A stretch of 14,025 nucleotides of DNA from CALXSC01 sp964493475 (lineage in GTDB: Bacteria; Pseudomonadota; Alphaproteobacteria; Rickettsiales; UBA1997): assembly GCA_964493475.1 (NCBI GenBank), contig CAZBNS010000047.1, positions 1-14,025 on the forward strand. Direction: 5' to 3'. How positions within the stretch are numbered: the stretch's first letter is position 1; the number at the start of each line of letters is the position of its first letter. The notes under the pieces were generated by a model that was not told the DNA's origin, searched no databases, and saw nothing but the letters and a program-made list of their open reading frames with translations. The position numbers and the translations under genes were made by a program. Shown piece after piece: positions 1 through 6,845 of the stretch.

Positions 1-968
1 ATTGGCGTTTTGGTTTTAGGAGATGATTCTGTAACATGAACTGGCCCTTGTGTACCGCAAATCTCATCACGGCAAATCCTAGCGAAACCCAAAGAAATCC
101 CGGCATCTGTTGGGGATATTATTTTGGCACCAGAAAATTCCACAAAATTTTTTAAAACTAGCATCATTTTATCTGCACCATACATAAAGCTTGGATTTTT
201 ATCAAAATATCGGAATAAATCTTCGTACTTTTTGTTTAAAAAAACGGTCTTCATTAAATCTTCAATAATATCGGGACTAAAAGAACCGTCTTTCATGAAA
301 TTTAGACCTAATGTTTTAGAAAGACTACTAAAAAAGCTTAACATTTGATTAGAACCCAATATTATTCTGGTAAACTTTCCTTTATGAGCTTGAGCAAAAC
401 CATCCATAAACTTCTTGATATATTGATCCATATTTGCATATATAGTATCATCAAATATTTCGCCATGACTTTGGAACAAATTATGCAAAACATATGCACC
501 TAAGCTATGGCAATAACTGTTCAACTTGCCATCACGTTTATAAATTGTATTAACACTGCCACCACCAACATCCAAAAGCAGATCAGAATCTGTTAAATCA
601 AAATTTGCAGCTAATAATTCGCATTCCCTTTCCGGTGTTAATATTTCTAAATGTATGCCAAACTGGCTTGTTATCTGTCCAAGAACATTTTCTAATTCTT
701 TGTTTTTTCTAAAAATTTCAGTTGCTATAGCTCTGATTTCAAAATCATTTTTAGGAAACTGTGTTATGAAAGTGGTGATTTTTTCTTTAAAATCTTCTAA
801 TATTTTAGCCTTTTCTTCATCTGTAGGAACATTATCACCAGACAATCACTTCCCAATGGAAATGTTTGCAAATGTAAATTCTGTTTCAATATCTCCCGAC
901 TGGCTAAATTTCTGAATCAGTATTTTTATTTTACTTGTACCGAAATCAAATATAACTAAATTTTTCAT
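1..968 (-). pseudogene. Ppx/GppA-type phosphatase, interrupted by in-frame TGA, 3' end outside window
   Basis: The reading frame starts at ATG 968-966 and stays open to base 1 (about 322 codons) except for one TGA at 848-846, codon 41. The first residues, MKNLVIFDFGTSKIKILI, fit the phosphate-1 loop of the ASKHA fold. Near residue 145 the segment LLLDVGGGSVNTI matches the phosphate-2 motif of exopolyphosphatase/pppGpp phosphatase (Ppx/GppA) proteins. RAIATEIFR and ECELLAANF sit where the family has its RxxATxxxR and EEAxL segments. Family members hydrolyse polyphosphate or pppGpp in the cytoplasm and act in the stringent response. The C-terminal part lies beyond the window. The TGA is either a true nonsense mutation or a sequencing error. 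A TTG at 845-843, directly after it, could restart translation and yield a protein lacking the first loop. A good promoter precedes the gene. The family call is fairly firm; whether the gene works is unknown. Confidence 0.72.
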
Positions 969-1001
969 AATTCAAATACTCTTATTTAATTAATATATGG
1001 C

Positions 1002-1029
1002 ATGATAAATTTCAATTCTGAATTGTCAA
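1002..1029 (-). promoter_or_regulatory. Sigma-70-type promoter of the Ppx/GppA gene
   Basis: On the minus strand a perfect TTGACA (1029-1024) is followed after 16 bp by TATCAT (1007-1002), five of six bases of the consensus -10. Transcription would start near 995, giving a leader of about 27 nt. The leader contains only a weak AAGAG ribosome-binding sequence about 10 nt before ATG 968. A strong promoter in front of a TGA-interrupted gene suggests the interruption is recent, or is a read error. Confidence 0.6.
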
Positions 1030-1143
1030 TATTTTATTATTGCCCAAATAGAAAAATAGTATTTTCTATAACATAAAAGCTTTTAACTCAACCACAAATT
1101 ACATATTTTTTGTTAACATCCCGAATTCATAGCTGCAGTATCT

Positions 1144-1172
1144 AAGTTGTAATTATTTTTTAATAACAACTT
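1144..1172. promoter_or_regulatory. Inverted repeat upstream of the sigma-factor gene
   Basis: The arms are 1144-1155 and 1161-1172, a 12-bp pairing with one A/A mismatch, around a TTTTT loop. The outer 7 bp read AAGTTGT and ACAACTT. The right arm runs into TATATAA (1172-1178), which ends four bases before ATG 1183. A repeat covering the probable -35 to -10 region fits an operator for a dimeric repressor or autoregulator. It could instead fold as an RNA hairpin if transcription starts further upstream. No U-tract follows on the plus strand, so it is not a classic terminator. Confidence 0.5.
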
Positions 1173-1182
1173 ATATAACGCA

Positions 1183-1740
1183 ATGCAAAATAGTAAAAAC
1201 TATTTTGAGAATGTAGATTTATATGTTCTCAACAGTGCCAAGTTTCATGCACTTAAAATTGTGGAACGCGGATATTACCCTTTTTATGAATTAGACGATT
1301 TAGAGCAAGAAATACTTGCTCTTTTTCTGTATCAATCAAAAAAGTCCCCCTATGATAAAACAAAGTCTACTTACAAATATTGGGTATCTATTACGATTGA
1401 AAACATTTGTAAGGAACTAATTAGAAAGAAAATCGTTCAAAATAAGTATTTTTCAAAAACTTCTTTGAACGATTTTTGTTTTTCTGATGATAATGATAGT
1501 TCTGAAATCATAGATTTGATTGAAGACAAAAGTGCTAATACATTTGAAGAGTATTATAAGCTTAATCAAAAGGAAAAGCTTTTAAATGCTATAGATAAAT
1601 TACCTGACGAATTAAAAGATTTGTGTCGTATGTTGCAAGATAAGAATGTGACAGAGATTGCAAAAGAACTTAATTTATCAAGGGACACCATCTATAGAAA
1701 AATACATAAAATAAAGGAGATATTGGAAAAAGAAATATAG
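1183..1740 (+). CDS. Small sigma-70-like (ECF-type) RNA polymerase sigma factor
   Basis: This 185-residue protein is predicted to direct RNA polymerase to a small set of promoters. Residues 15-85 look like sigma region 2: an all-helical stretch with DDLEQEI at 38-44, the usual D-D-L-x-Q-E/D core-binding motif, followed by an aromatic and basic segment ending RKK. An acidic linker follows at about 100-120. Residues 135-183 fit region 4 with a helix-turn-helix (VTEIAKELNLSRDTIYRKI) and a preceding LPDELKDL. The length is normal for an ECF factor. No anti-sigma gene is adjacent. No Shine-Dalgarno sequence precedes ATG 1183; TATATAA lies only a few bases upstream, so the mRNA may be leaderless. 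Sigma factors of this kind occur in mobile elements, and it may control the module downstream. The fold is well supported; the target promoters are inferred. Confidence 0.7.
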   Translation: MQNSKNYFENVDLYVLNSAKFHALKIVERGYYPFYELDDLEQEILALFLYQSKKSPYDKTKSTYKYWVSITIENICKELIRKKIVQNKYFSKTSLNDFCFSDDNDSSEIIDLIEDKSANTFEEYYKLNQKEKLLNAIDKLPDELKDLCRMLQDKNVTEIAKELNLSRDTIYRKIHKIKEILEKEI

Positions 1741-1815
1741 AATAAAAATAAAGAAAAGCTATAAAATATTTCTAATATATTGTTTAAGTGTTAATAAAAA
1801 CATATTAATCAATTG

Positions 1816-1845
1816 TTGATACTAATAAATTATTGAAAATACAAT
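1816..1845 (+). promoter_or_regulatory. Promoter of the replication-module operon
   Basis: TTGATA (1816-1821), an 18-bp spacer and TACAAT (1840-1845) make a good sigma-70-type promoter, with a start expected near 1852. A small inverted repeat, ATCAA-TTG-TTGAT (1808-1820), overlaps the -35 box and could be an operator. The four genes from 1916 to 4728 follow with short gaps or overlaps and are probably transcribed from here. Confidence 0.5.
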
Positions 1846-1886
1846 GCAGAAAAATTTTATCTGACACTTTCTGTTTTCACTCCATT

Positions 1887-1914
1887 AAATGATTATGTTA
1901 ATAATTAATCATTT
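1887..1914. promoter_or_regulatory. Inverted repeat in the leader, just before ATG 1916
   Basis: Perfect 9-bp arms at 1887-1895 (AAATGATTA) and 1906-1914 (TAATCATTT) flank a 10-nt spacer. The repeat ends two bases before ATG 1916 and covers the alternative ATG at 1889, which favours 1916 as the true start. In RNA it would be a weak AT hairpin next to the start codon; in DNA it could be a protein-binding site. Chance is possible in such AT-rich sequence. Confidence 0.35.
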
Positions 1915-1915
1915 T

Positions 1916-2410
1916 ATGACAAAAAATAGTAATAAGATAGAAAAAGACTTTTCATTTGATACTTTAGATAAAACACCAATATCAAAGCTTTTAACATTCT
2001 CTGCGGAAGATTTATTCAAAATACAAGAACAGGCTTCTATTGCGTTTGAAAAGGCTAATTACAGAAAGAAGTGGATTGATGGTGTTATAGACCTTAAGTA
2101 TAAAGCAACAATTGAGTCATCATATAAAAAAGCATTAAATTACTTTAATTCTGAACCATTACAAGAGATGGATAAATATAATGATGATTTAATTCAATAC
2201 CTTGAAGATGATGGATCAATTATAAAAGTTGAATTTTATAGGGGGTTATCTGAATTGTCTGAAAGACCTCAAATTAAAAAGAGGTTCTCGTTGATTAAAC
2301 TTAAAGAGATGCAAAACGATAAAGAGCAAAATAATCAAAGCAAATCACAATCACAAAATGAAACATCAAATCAACAAAATCAATCAATAAAAATTATTAA
2401 AAGAGATTAA
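1916..2410 (+). CDS. Uncharacterised protein, first gene of the replication-module operon
   Basis: I do not recognise this protein. From ATG 1916 it has 164 residues; ATG 1889 would add nine residues (MIMLIINHF) but lies inside an inverted repeat, and neither start has a Shine-Dalgarno sequence. The first two thirds are mixed-charge and probably helical (SAEDLFKIQEQASIAFEKAN). The last 35 or so residues are a low-complexity N/Q/S tail ending in a basic IKIIKRD, probably disordered. There is no signal peptide or membrane segment. The next gene starts 23 bp downstream in the same direction, so a role linked to the replication or regulatory proteins that follow is a reasonable inference only. 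Confidence 0.55.
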   Translation: MTKNSNKIEKDFSFDTLDKTPISKLLTFSAEDLFKIQEQASIAFEKANYRKKWIDGVIDLKYKATIESSYKKALNYFNSEPLQEMDKYNDDLIQYLEDDGSIIKVEFYRGLSELSERPQIKKRFSLIKLKEMQNDKEQNNQSKSQSQNETSNQQNQSIKIIKRD

Positions 2411-2433
2411 TAAATCGGAGTGAAATAATAGGT

Positions 2434-3537
2434 ATGGTAAATAAAACAAATAATCCGATTACAAGAAATTTCAAAGGAATCTGGATTCCTAAAAATGTAT
2501 ATTTGAATAAAAATCTTAATTGGACAGAAAAAATATTATTAATAGAAATAGATAGTCTTGATGATGGACAAGGTTGCTTTGCAAGCAATAGATACTTTTC
2601 TGAGTTTTTAAGTGTTACAGAAAGGACAATAACAACGGCAATTGCAAGACTTAAGAAATTTGGTTTTATAAAGCAAATAGATTTTAATGGTAGAAAAAGA
2701 ATAATGAAAATTAGACTAGAAGAAAACTTCCAGTTTGAACCGAAGCAAACTTCTAATGAGAGTGGAAGTAAACTTCTAGGCTCTAATATATATAATAATA
2801 AAACACTTAATAATACAATTAATAACAATAAAGATAAATCTTTATTAGAAAATGAAACATTTTCTGAAAATAATAAAACTTTATTTAAAAGTTTAAATTC
2901 TTTAGATGATATTGAAGAATTGATTAGACAGAATGAGGAACTACAAAAAGAGAATATAAAGAATGTAGAAAATAAAGAGCTTTTGCAGGAAAAAAACTAT
3001 TTAACCTCTAAAATTCAAACTGAAGCAATTAAATCAGAAAAAGAAATCAATAAACAAATATTTGGTTTTGGAGTAATGCTTTTAAATGAAACAAACAAAA
3101 TTGAAAATAAAGAAGCTAGAAGAATTATTGGTAAATGGTTAAAGACAAATTCAAGATTTGATGTTTTAAGATTTATAAAAGAAGCTATTGAAAGAAAAAT
3201 AATTGATCCACTATCTTGGATTAATAAGCAACTAGAAAAACAAACAAATGAATTTAAACAAAAGAAACAGCAGGAAATACAGAACAAATACAATGAAGCA
3301 AAATATAAACTAGAGCAAGAATATAAAAAAACTCATAATGGTGATTATAATGAATCTCTGTTGCCAGAATGTTTAAATCAAAATTTTAAAACAATTCTGC
3401 CAAAGATTACAAAATGGCAAGAGAATGGAACACCGATTATTGATGATGAAGTAATTGCAAAATTAACAGATGAGGAAAAAGAGATTTTATTCGGTAAAGA
3501 AGGCAATAGCTTGGACAATTCATGCAAGGAGGAATAA
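2434..3537 (+). CDS. Helix-turn-helix replication-type protein with long coiled coil
   Basis: The 367-residue product resembles the helix-turn-helix (HTH_36-like) replication proteins of phages and plasmids. Residues 12-80 contain the recognisable sequence order: FKGIWIPKNVYLNKNLNWTE, then ILLIEIDSLDDGQGCFASNRYFSEFLSV, then TERTITTAIARLKKFGFI, which is a winged HTH recognition region. An Asn-rich linker (about 115-150) leads into a Glu/Lys-rich coiled coil (about 150-205). A helical domain follows (about 205-270, with KEARRIIGKWLKTN and DPLSWINKQLEKQ) and then an acidic C-terminus. It probably binds origin or operator DNA. GGAG at 2417-2420 is a distant Shine-Dalgarno (13 nt) for ATG 2434. 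The gene ends 5 bp before the DnaA-N gene, whose ribosome-binding site lies inside this gene's end, so the two are translationally linked. Whether it initiates replication or only regulates is inference. Confidence 0.6.
   Translation: MVNKTNNPITRNFKGIWIPKNVYLNKNLNWTEKILLIEIDSLDDGQGCFASNRYFSEFLSVTERTITTAIARLKKFGFIKQIDFNGRKRIMKIRLEENFQFEPKQTSNESGSKLLGSNIYNNKTLNNTINNNKDKSLLENETFSENNKTLFKSLNSLDDIEELIRQNEELQKENIKNVENKELLQEKNYLTSKIQTEAIKSEKEINKQIFGFGVMLLNETNKIENKEARRIIGKWLKTNSRFDVLRFIKEAIERKIIDPLSWINKQLEKQTNEFKQKKQQEIQNKYNEAKYKLEQEYKKTHNGDYNESLLPECLNQNFKTILPKITKWQENGTPIIDDEVIAKLTDEEKEILFGKEGNSLDNSCKEE
3526..3532 (+). promoter_or_regulatory. Strong Shine-Dalgarno that sets the start of the DnaA-N gene
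   Basis: AAGGAGG lies 10 nt before ATG 3543 and within the last codons of the preceding gene. The frame is also open from ATG 3522, but that codon lies upstream of this site, so 3543 is the better start. It is the best ribosome-binding site in the window. Confidence 0.7.
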
Positions 3538-3542
3538 TTTAT

Positions 3543-4178
3543 ATGTTTAATTCCTTATTACCTAAAGAAGTCCAATTATATAGAGAAAAAATCTATTTTG
3601 AGATATTAAAACCTGTCATGCATTATTATGGTGTAAATTATGATGATGAGATTATTAATTCATTTTGTAAAAGCCTGTCGTTTTATAAATATCAAATAAT
3701 TGTTGAAGTTAGAGATGAATTGTTAAGAGAATATAAAACATTTCCAAAACTTCCCAACTGGATTAGAAAATGTAAAGAAAAGCTGAACGATACCAATTTG
3801 CTTCTTAATATAAGCAAAGAACTAAAAGAAACAATTGAGAAAAATAATTCAAATAAACATTTTATTTATTTTAAAATTGAAATTCAAAAACAAATTAGCA
3901 CTGCAACATTTAATAGTTGGTTTAAAGATGTATTCCTTATTCAAGAAAAAGACAATTATGTTTTGCTATCTGCACCAACCGAATTTGTAGCTGATTACAT
4001 AGTAAAAAACTTTATGAATGGGACCAGAGTTAAAAATGTTAATGGTGAATATTATTTCATAAAGAAAGGTATAAAAGAAGTATGGCAAGAAGCTAATCCA
4101 AATATAAATAAAATAGAACTTAAGACATTAACTAGTATCAATAATTCTTTTAAATCAAGTGAGGTTCAAAATGACTAA
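3543..4178 (+). CDS. DnaA domain-I-like protein lacking the AAA+ motor
   Basis: The product has 211 residues from ATG 3543. Residues 105-182 resemble the N-terminal domain (domain I) of the initiator DnaA: helical FKIEIQKQISTATFNSWFKD, then strands around NYVLLSAPTEFVADYIVKNF, with the WF and the AP-x-EF-x-x-D-x-I positions of that fold. DnaA domain I binds DnaB helicase and regulators such as DiaA or HU. No Walker motifs, AAA+ domain or DnaA domain IV are present. The first 85 residues are helical and end FPKLPNWIRKCKE, reminiscent of helicase-loader proteins of phages (lambda P-like), though that is weak. It follows the HTH protein by 5 bp and overlaps the next gene by 8 bp. A likely role is recruiting the host helicase, or host DnaA partners, to a mobile element origin. 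The domain call is fairly sure; the role is inferred. Confidence 0.6.
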   Translation: MFNSLLPKEVQLYREKIYFEILKPVMHYYGVNYDDEIINSFCKSLSFYKYQIIVEVRDELLREYKTFPKLPNWIRKCKEKLNDTNLLLNISKELKETIEKNNSNKHFIYFKIEIQKQISTATFNSWFKDVFLIQEKDNYVLLSAPTEFVADYIVKNFMNGTRVKNVNGEYYFIKKGIKEVWQEANPNINKIELKTLTSINNSFKSSEVQND

Positions 4179-4728
4179 AAGGAAAAATAAATTACTAAAA
4201 AATCAAAAGACAAGACCAAATGAAGATAGAATTGTTTATGAAACTGATAGCGATAGTGGCAATAGCAATAATAGAAATAAGAACAACAAAAATAATCCAA
4301 ACAGCAAACAACCAATCAAGCGAAGACCAAATGACCTTCTAAAACTTTATGAGAAAGAGATTATAGACCAAAAACAATATGCTTCTGGTGAAAGACTTTT
4401 ACTTGATTACGAAAAAAGTTTTAAAAACAAATGTTCCACAAATATTCTTGATGAAGTAAAAGTTCAAAAATCTACAAAAATGAATAATGAGTTTCATTTA
4501 ATTCAAAATTTAGATGCTTGGGACAGGTATTTTAAAGCATTATCTTCTATTACAGATTTAAGCACAAGAGAGGTTGTCAGGGAATTTGTAATTGAGGGTA
4601 AAGGATTGACTGAAATTGATAAATTACTTGGAAAGAGAGGTGTTGCTGAGGTTAGATTATGTTATGGGTTGAAGGAATTGGCGGGGTTTTATAAAAATTT
4701 AAATTATGCAAAATTACAAAATAATTAA
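4171..4728 (+). CDS. Basic protein with DUF6456-like C-terminal region
   Basis: This is a 185-residue protein. ATG 4171, preceded by GAGG at 4161-4164, is preferred over the in-frame GTG at 4159; the gene then overlaps the previous one by 8 bp. Residues 1-55 are very rich in Lys, Arg and Asn and look disordered and nucleic-acid binding. Residues 58-82 (LLKLYEKEIIDQKQYASGERLLLDYEKSF) and 115-174 (ending GLTEIDKLLGKRGVAEVRLCYGLKELAGFY) resemble, as I remember it, the alphaproteobacterial DUF6456 region, with its pattern of a small helix-turn-helix-like C-terminus. Function is unknown; operon position suggests replication or regulation. Residues about 101-175 are repeated in the broken copy at 6846-7075. 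Its TAA overlaps the stop codon of the convergent RloB gene. The family assignment is tentative. Confidence 0.55.
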   Translation: MTKRKNKLLKNQKTRPNEDRIVYETDSDSGNSNNRNKNNKNNPNSKQPIKRRPNDLLKLYEKEIIDQKQYASGERLLLDYEKSFKNKCSTNILDEVKVQKSTKMNNEFHLIQNLDAWDRYFKALSSITDLSTREVVREFVIEGKGLTEIDKLLGKRGVAEVRLCYGLKELAGFYKNLNYAKLQNN

Positions 4729-5360
4729 ATTTCTTCCATTTTTTTTAAAATAAATGATATTAAATCGCCTTTTGCATGAAAGTTTTTGTCATTTTGTCTT
4801 TCCTTTAACAAAAGCATAGTTTCTCTATTTATTTGAATTTCTGAAGGTAATTTTTCTTTTGAATAATGTGAAATAATGGTCTGCATTTTTTCTTCATAAA
4901 TACTGGCTATCATGGGATTTTCAAAATGATTATTTTCTAAGCAGATATTTTCCCATTTTTCAAATCTTTTTTGATCTAAATGCATAGAAAGAAAATCTTC
5001 AAAGTTTTCGTAACTATAAATGATTTCTATTTTTTTATGGATTGTTCTAAATTTACTAAATTTTTGTTCTAAAATTTGTTTGTTTAAACCGCCTTGCCTT
5101 TTAAAAATATCATTATCTAACCAAATTAAAAATAAACCCTTACTAGTTTTTACTATTAATTTTTCTTCAAATATTTTTATTATCCTTCTATATGCACTTT
5201 GTTCATTATCCTTTTTTGACGGAAAACAACCGTTTAAGTTTTCTGGACAAAAAGTAAAATCATAATTTTCTGCATCTAAAAATTTATTTAACTTTGTTAT
5301 ATAATTAACTTCTGAATTTCCTTCACAAAGTATATAATATATTTTTTTCTTCTGTTCCAT
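4725..5360 (-). CDS. rloB: RloB-like Toprim-type protein of an RloAB/AbiL defence pair
   Basis: The product has 211 residues from ATG 5360; the frame is also open from TTG 5366. The start IYYILCEGNSEVNYI places the Toprim-like catalytic Glu at residue 13. GLFLIWLDNDIF (75-86) gives the D-x-D pair at 82 and 84. YSYENFEDFLSMHL (115-128) corresponds to the FExWLLxH-like segment of RloB proteins (AbiLii in Lactococcus). The fold is predicted to be a metal-dependent nuclease or nucleotide-binding effector. It lies 9 bp after the ATPase gene, and an AAGG next to that gene's stop codon serves as its ribosome-binding site, so the two are coupled. Such pairs, named restriction-linked ORFs after Campylobacter hsd loci, are thought to abort phage infection. 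The neighbouring hsd operon fits this. AriB of the PARIS system (DUF4435) is a related alternative, but the FE-x-F-L-x-x-H segment favours RloB. Confidence 0.72.
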   Translation of the reverse strand: MEQKKKIYYILCEGNSEVNYITKLNKFLDAENYDFTFCPENLNGCFPSKKDNEQSAYRRIIKIFEEKLIVKTSKGLFLIWLDNDIFKRQGGLNKQILEQKFSKFRTIHKKIEIIYSYENFEDFLSMHLDQKRFEKWENICLENNHFENPMIASIYEEKMQTIISHYSKEKLPSEIQINRETMLLLKERQNDKNFHAKGDLISFILKKMEEI

Positions 5361-5369
5361 AAACAAGCC

Positions 5370-6716
5370 TTATAATGTCGGAAATGGAATTCCGCTATAA
5401 ACTCCACTTAGATATTGTTTTCTGAAATTAGCAACATTTCTTATTTTATTACCATCTTCATCTTTATAATTGCTCAATCTATAAATTTTAGTTCCATCTT
5501 TTGTAGTTTTTTTAACAATATTAATTTCTGTTGTTCTCAGAATATCATCATCAAGAATATCGGTATTATGCGTTGTAAAAATTAATTGTGAGTTATTTTT
5601 ATTCCAATATTTACTTTTAAACATTTTTACAATTTGAATTAAAATTAAAGGATGTAAAGATCTTTCTAGTTCATCAATTAATAGCACGCAACCATCATCT
5701 AATGTCTTTAATACGATACCAATAAGTCCAAATAAAATTTTAGTTCCTTCTGATTCATCTTCTTTAAACTTAAAAGGAATTAGTTTATTTGATAAATTTT
5801 TATGATAAGTTGTTATATTATCCAGTTCAAGTAGTTTTTGTTTGATTCCAATGCAATCATACTCACAATATTCATTTAAATTTACTTGTTCATTTTCTTC
5901 AATGATTTTTTTATCTCTCTTAAAGTTCATTTTTTCTATTGAAATATCGAGTTCTCTTAAAACTTCAGATATTCTATTGAAAGAACTTTGTAACTCCTCA
6001 TCGCTATCATTTTTACTCAATGAATTTATAGCTAAACCACTTGGAAAATTGTTATTGGAAAATATTGCCAACTTAGTTGACAAAAATTTTAGAAATTTTT
6101 CCATATGAATATTTAGACTTGGGTATTCCTTAATAGCCCTTGAAAGAAAAGCAACAATCTGTTTACCATCTTTTAAACAACTTTTTTCAAAAAACTCTAT
6201 TAAATTTTTCTCATTAAAAAGTGAGTTTTCTTTTCCTGATATGTTTTTAAAATTTGCTTCTTTATTTTTGTTGTTTTCTATACTAAAAACTATTGCATCT
6301 TCATATACCAATTCTTCTTTTATTATTTCTTCTTTATTATATTCAATAAAATAAATAAAATCTTTATTTTCAATATTAACTTTTAATTCAAAAACAGTGG
6401 TTTTTAATTCTTCAAATAACTTGTTTGGATTATATTTAATTATATTTAATTTTGGATCTTCTATTATGTTTGTTAAAACCACAGTTTTAAATGTATTAAA
6501 TGCTTTAATTACATTAGTTTTTCCACTGGCATTTGCACCCCAAAATATAGATAATGGGACATATCTATTTTTTTTACTTTTGAGATTGTTTTTAAGATAA
6601 AGTAATTTTTCGTCTTCATCTTCACAATATCCAACGGGTTTATTTTCATTAAATCTAAAGTCTATAGTTTCTTCAACAATAGATTTAAAATTTTTTATTT
6701 TAAAATAATCCAACAT
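5370..6716 (-). CDS. rloA: RloA-like AAA ATPase of an RloAB/AbiL defence pair
   Basis: This 448-residue SMC/ABC-like ATPase should sense infection and control RloB. KIKNFKSIVEETIDF at the N-terminus is the usual start of the AAA_15/OLD group. Walker A GANASGKT is at 60-67. The signature-like ESEGTKILFGL is at 321-331. Walker B CVLLIDELERSLHP is at 343-356 (D348, E349), and the switch histidine lies in FTTHNTDIL (H383). The C-terminal GVYSGIP (438-444) corresponds to the GxYGAIP element common at the end of RloA-type proteins. The region between the Walker motifs (100-320) is a divergent helical insertion, as usual for the family. The length is normal and the motifs are intact. ATG 6716 has no clear Shine-Dalgarno. 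It is divergent from the hsd operon and convergent with the replication module. Identification as an RloA-type ATPase is firm; the trigger it responds to is unknown. Confidence 0.78.
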   Translation of the reverse strand: MLDYFKIKNFKSIVEETIDFRFNENKPVGYCEDEDEKLLYLKNNLKSKKNRYVPLSIFWGANASGKTNVIKAFNTFKTVVLTNIIEDPKLNIIKYNPNKLFEELKTTVFELKVNIENKDFIYFIEYNKEEIIKEELVYEDAIVFSIENNKNKEANFKNISGKENSLFNEKNLIEFFEKSCLKDGKQIVAFLSRAIKEYPSLNIHMEKFLKFLSTKLAIFSNNNFPSGLAINSLSKNDSDEELQSSFNRISEVLRELDISIEKMNFKRDKKIIEENEQVNLNEYCEYDCIGIKQKLLELDNITTYHKNLSNKLIPFKFKEDESEGTKILFGLIGIVLKTLDDGCVLLIDELERSLHPLILIQIVKMFKSKYWNKNNSQLIFTTHNTDILDDDILRTTEINIVKKTTKDGTKIYRLSNYKDEDGNKIRNVANFRKQYLSGVYSGIPFPTL

Positions 6717-6845
6717 ATAAACACTATTTTTGTTATAATAATCACAATTTAATCTTATTAAATAAAAAATGGTAGTATCTAAACATCTTTTATGCTTAGA
6801 TAATAAATTATGTAATTATAAAATTCAAGTATTATGTTGTTTTAG
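6717..6845. other. Spacer between rloA and the broken gene copy
   Basis: I find no gene here. It must hold the promoter of rloAB on the minus strand (a TATAAC lies about 17 bp before ATG 6716, without a good -35 box). It also holds the inverted repeat at 6776-6802. The left end of homology to the 4171-4728 gene lies at its right border. Confidence 0.5.
6776..6802. repeat. Inverted repeat between rloA and the gene remnant
   Basis: The arms TATCTAAACAT (6776-6786) and ATGCTTAGATA (6792-6802) pair over 11 bp with one A/C mismatch, around a CTTTT loop. It lies 60 bp upstream of rloA. Neither strand carries a U-tract after it, so an intrinsic terminator is unlikely. An operator for rloAB or an old recombination border are possibilities; the sequence decides neither. 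Confidence 0.4.

Noticed and set aside
843..851. Recoding of TGA (as Trp, Gly or selenocysteine) to explain the Ppx/GppA interruption
   Set aside because: Long genes such as hsdR (810 codons) and hsdMS (808) contain no in-frame TGA and use TGG for Trp and GGN for Gly, so TGA is not read as a sense codon here. No selenocysteine insertion hairpin is evident, and the position is not a known selenocysteine site.
124..915. Plus-strand open frames at 124-348 and 655-915
   Set aside because: Both are antisense to the Ppx/GppA reading frame, which has recognisable family motifs.
2397..2828. 143-codon open frame on the minus strand
   Set aside because: It is antisense to the well-supported HTH gene. 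Its Leu/Ile/Ser-rich translation is what A-rich coding DNA gives on the opposite strand.
6776..6802. XerCD dif-like site (11-bp arms, short centre)
   Set aside because: The arm length fits, but the inner ends lack the TATAA/TTATG core of dif sites and the centre is 5 rather than 6 bp.
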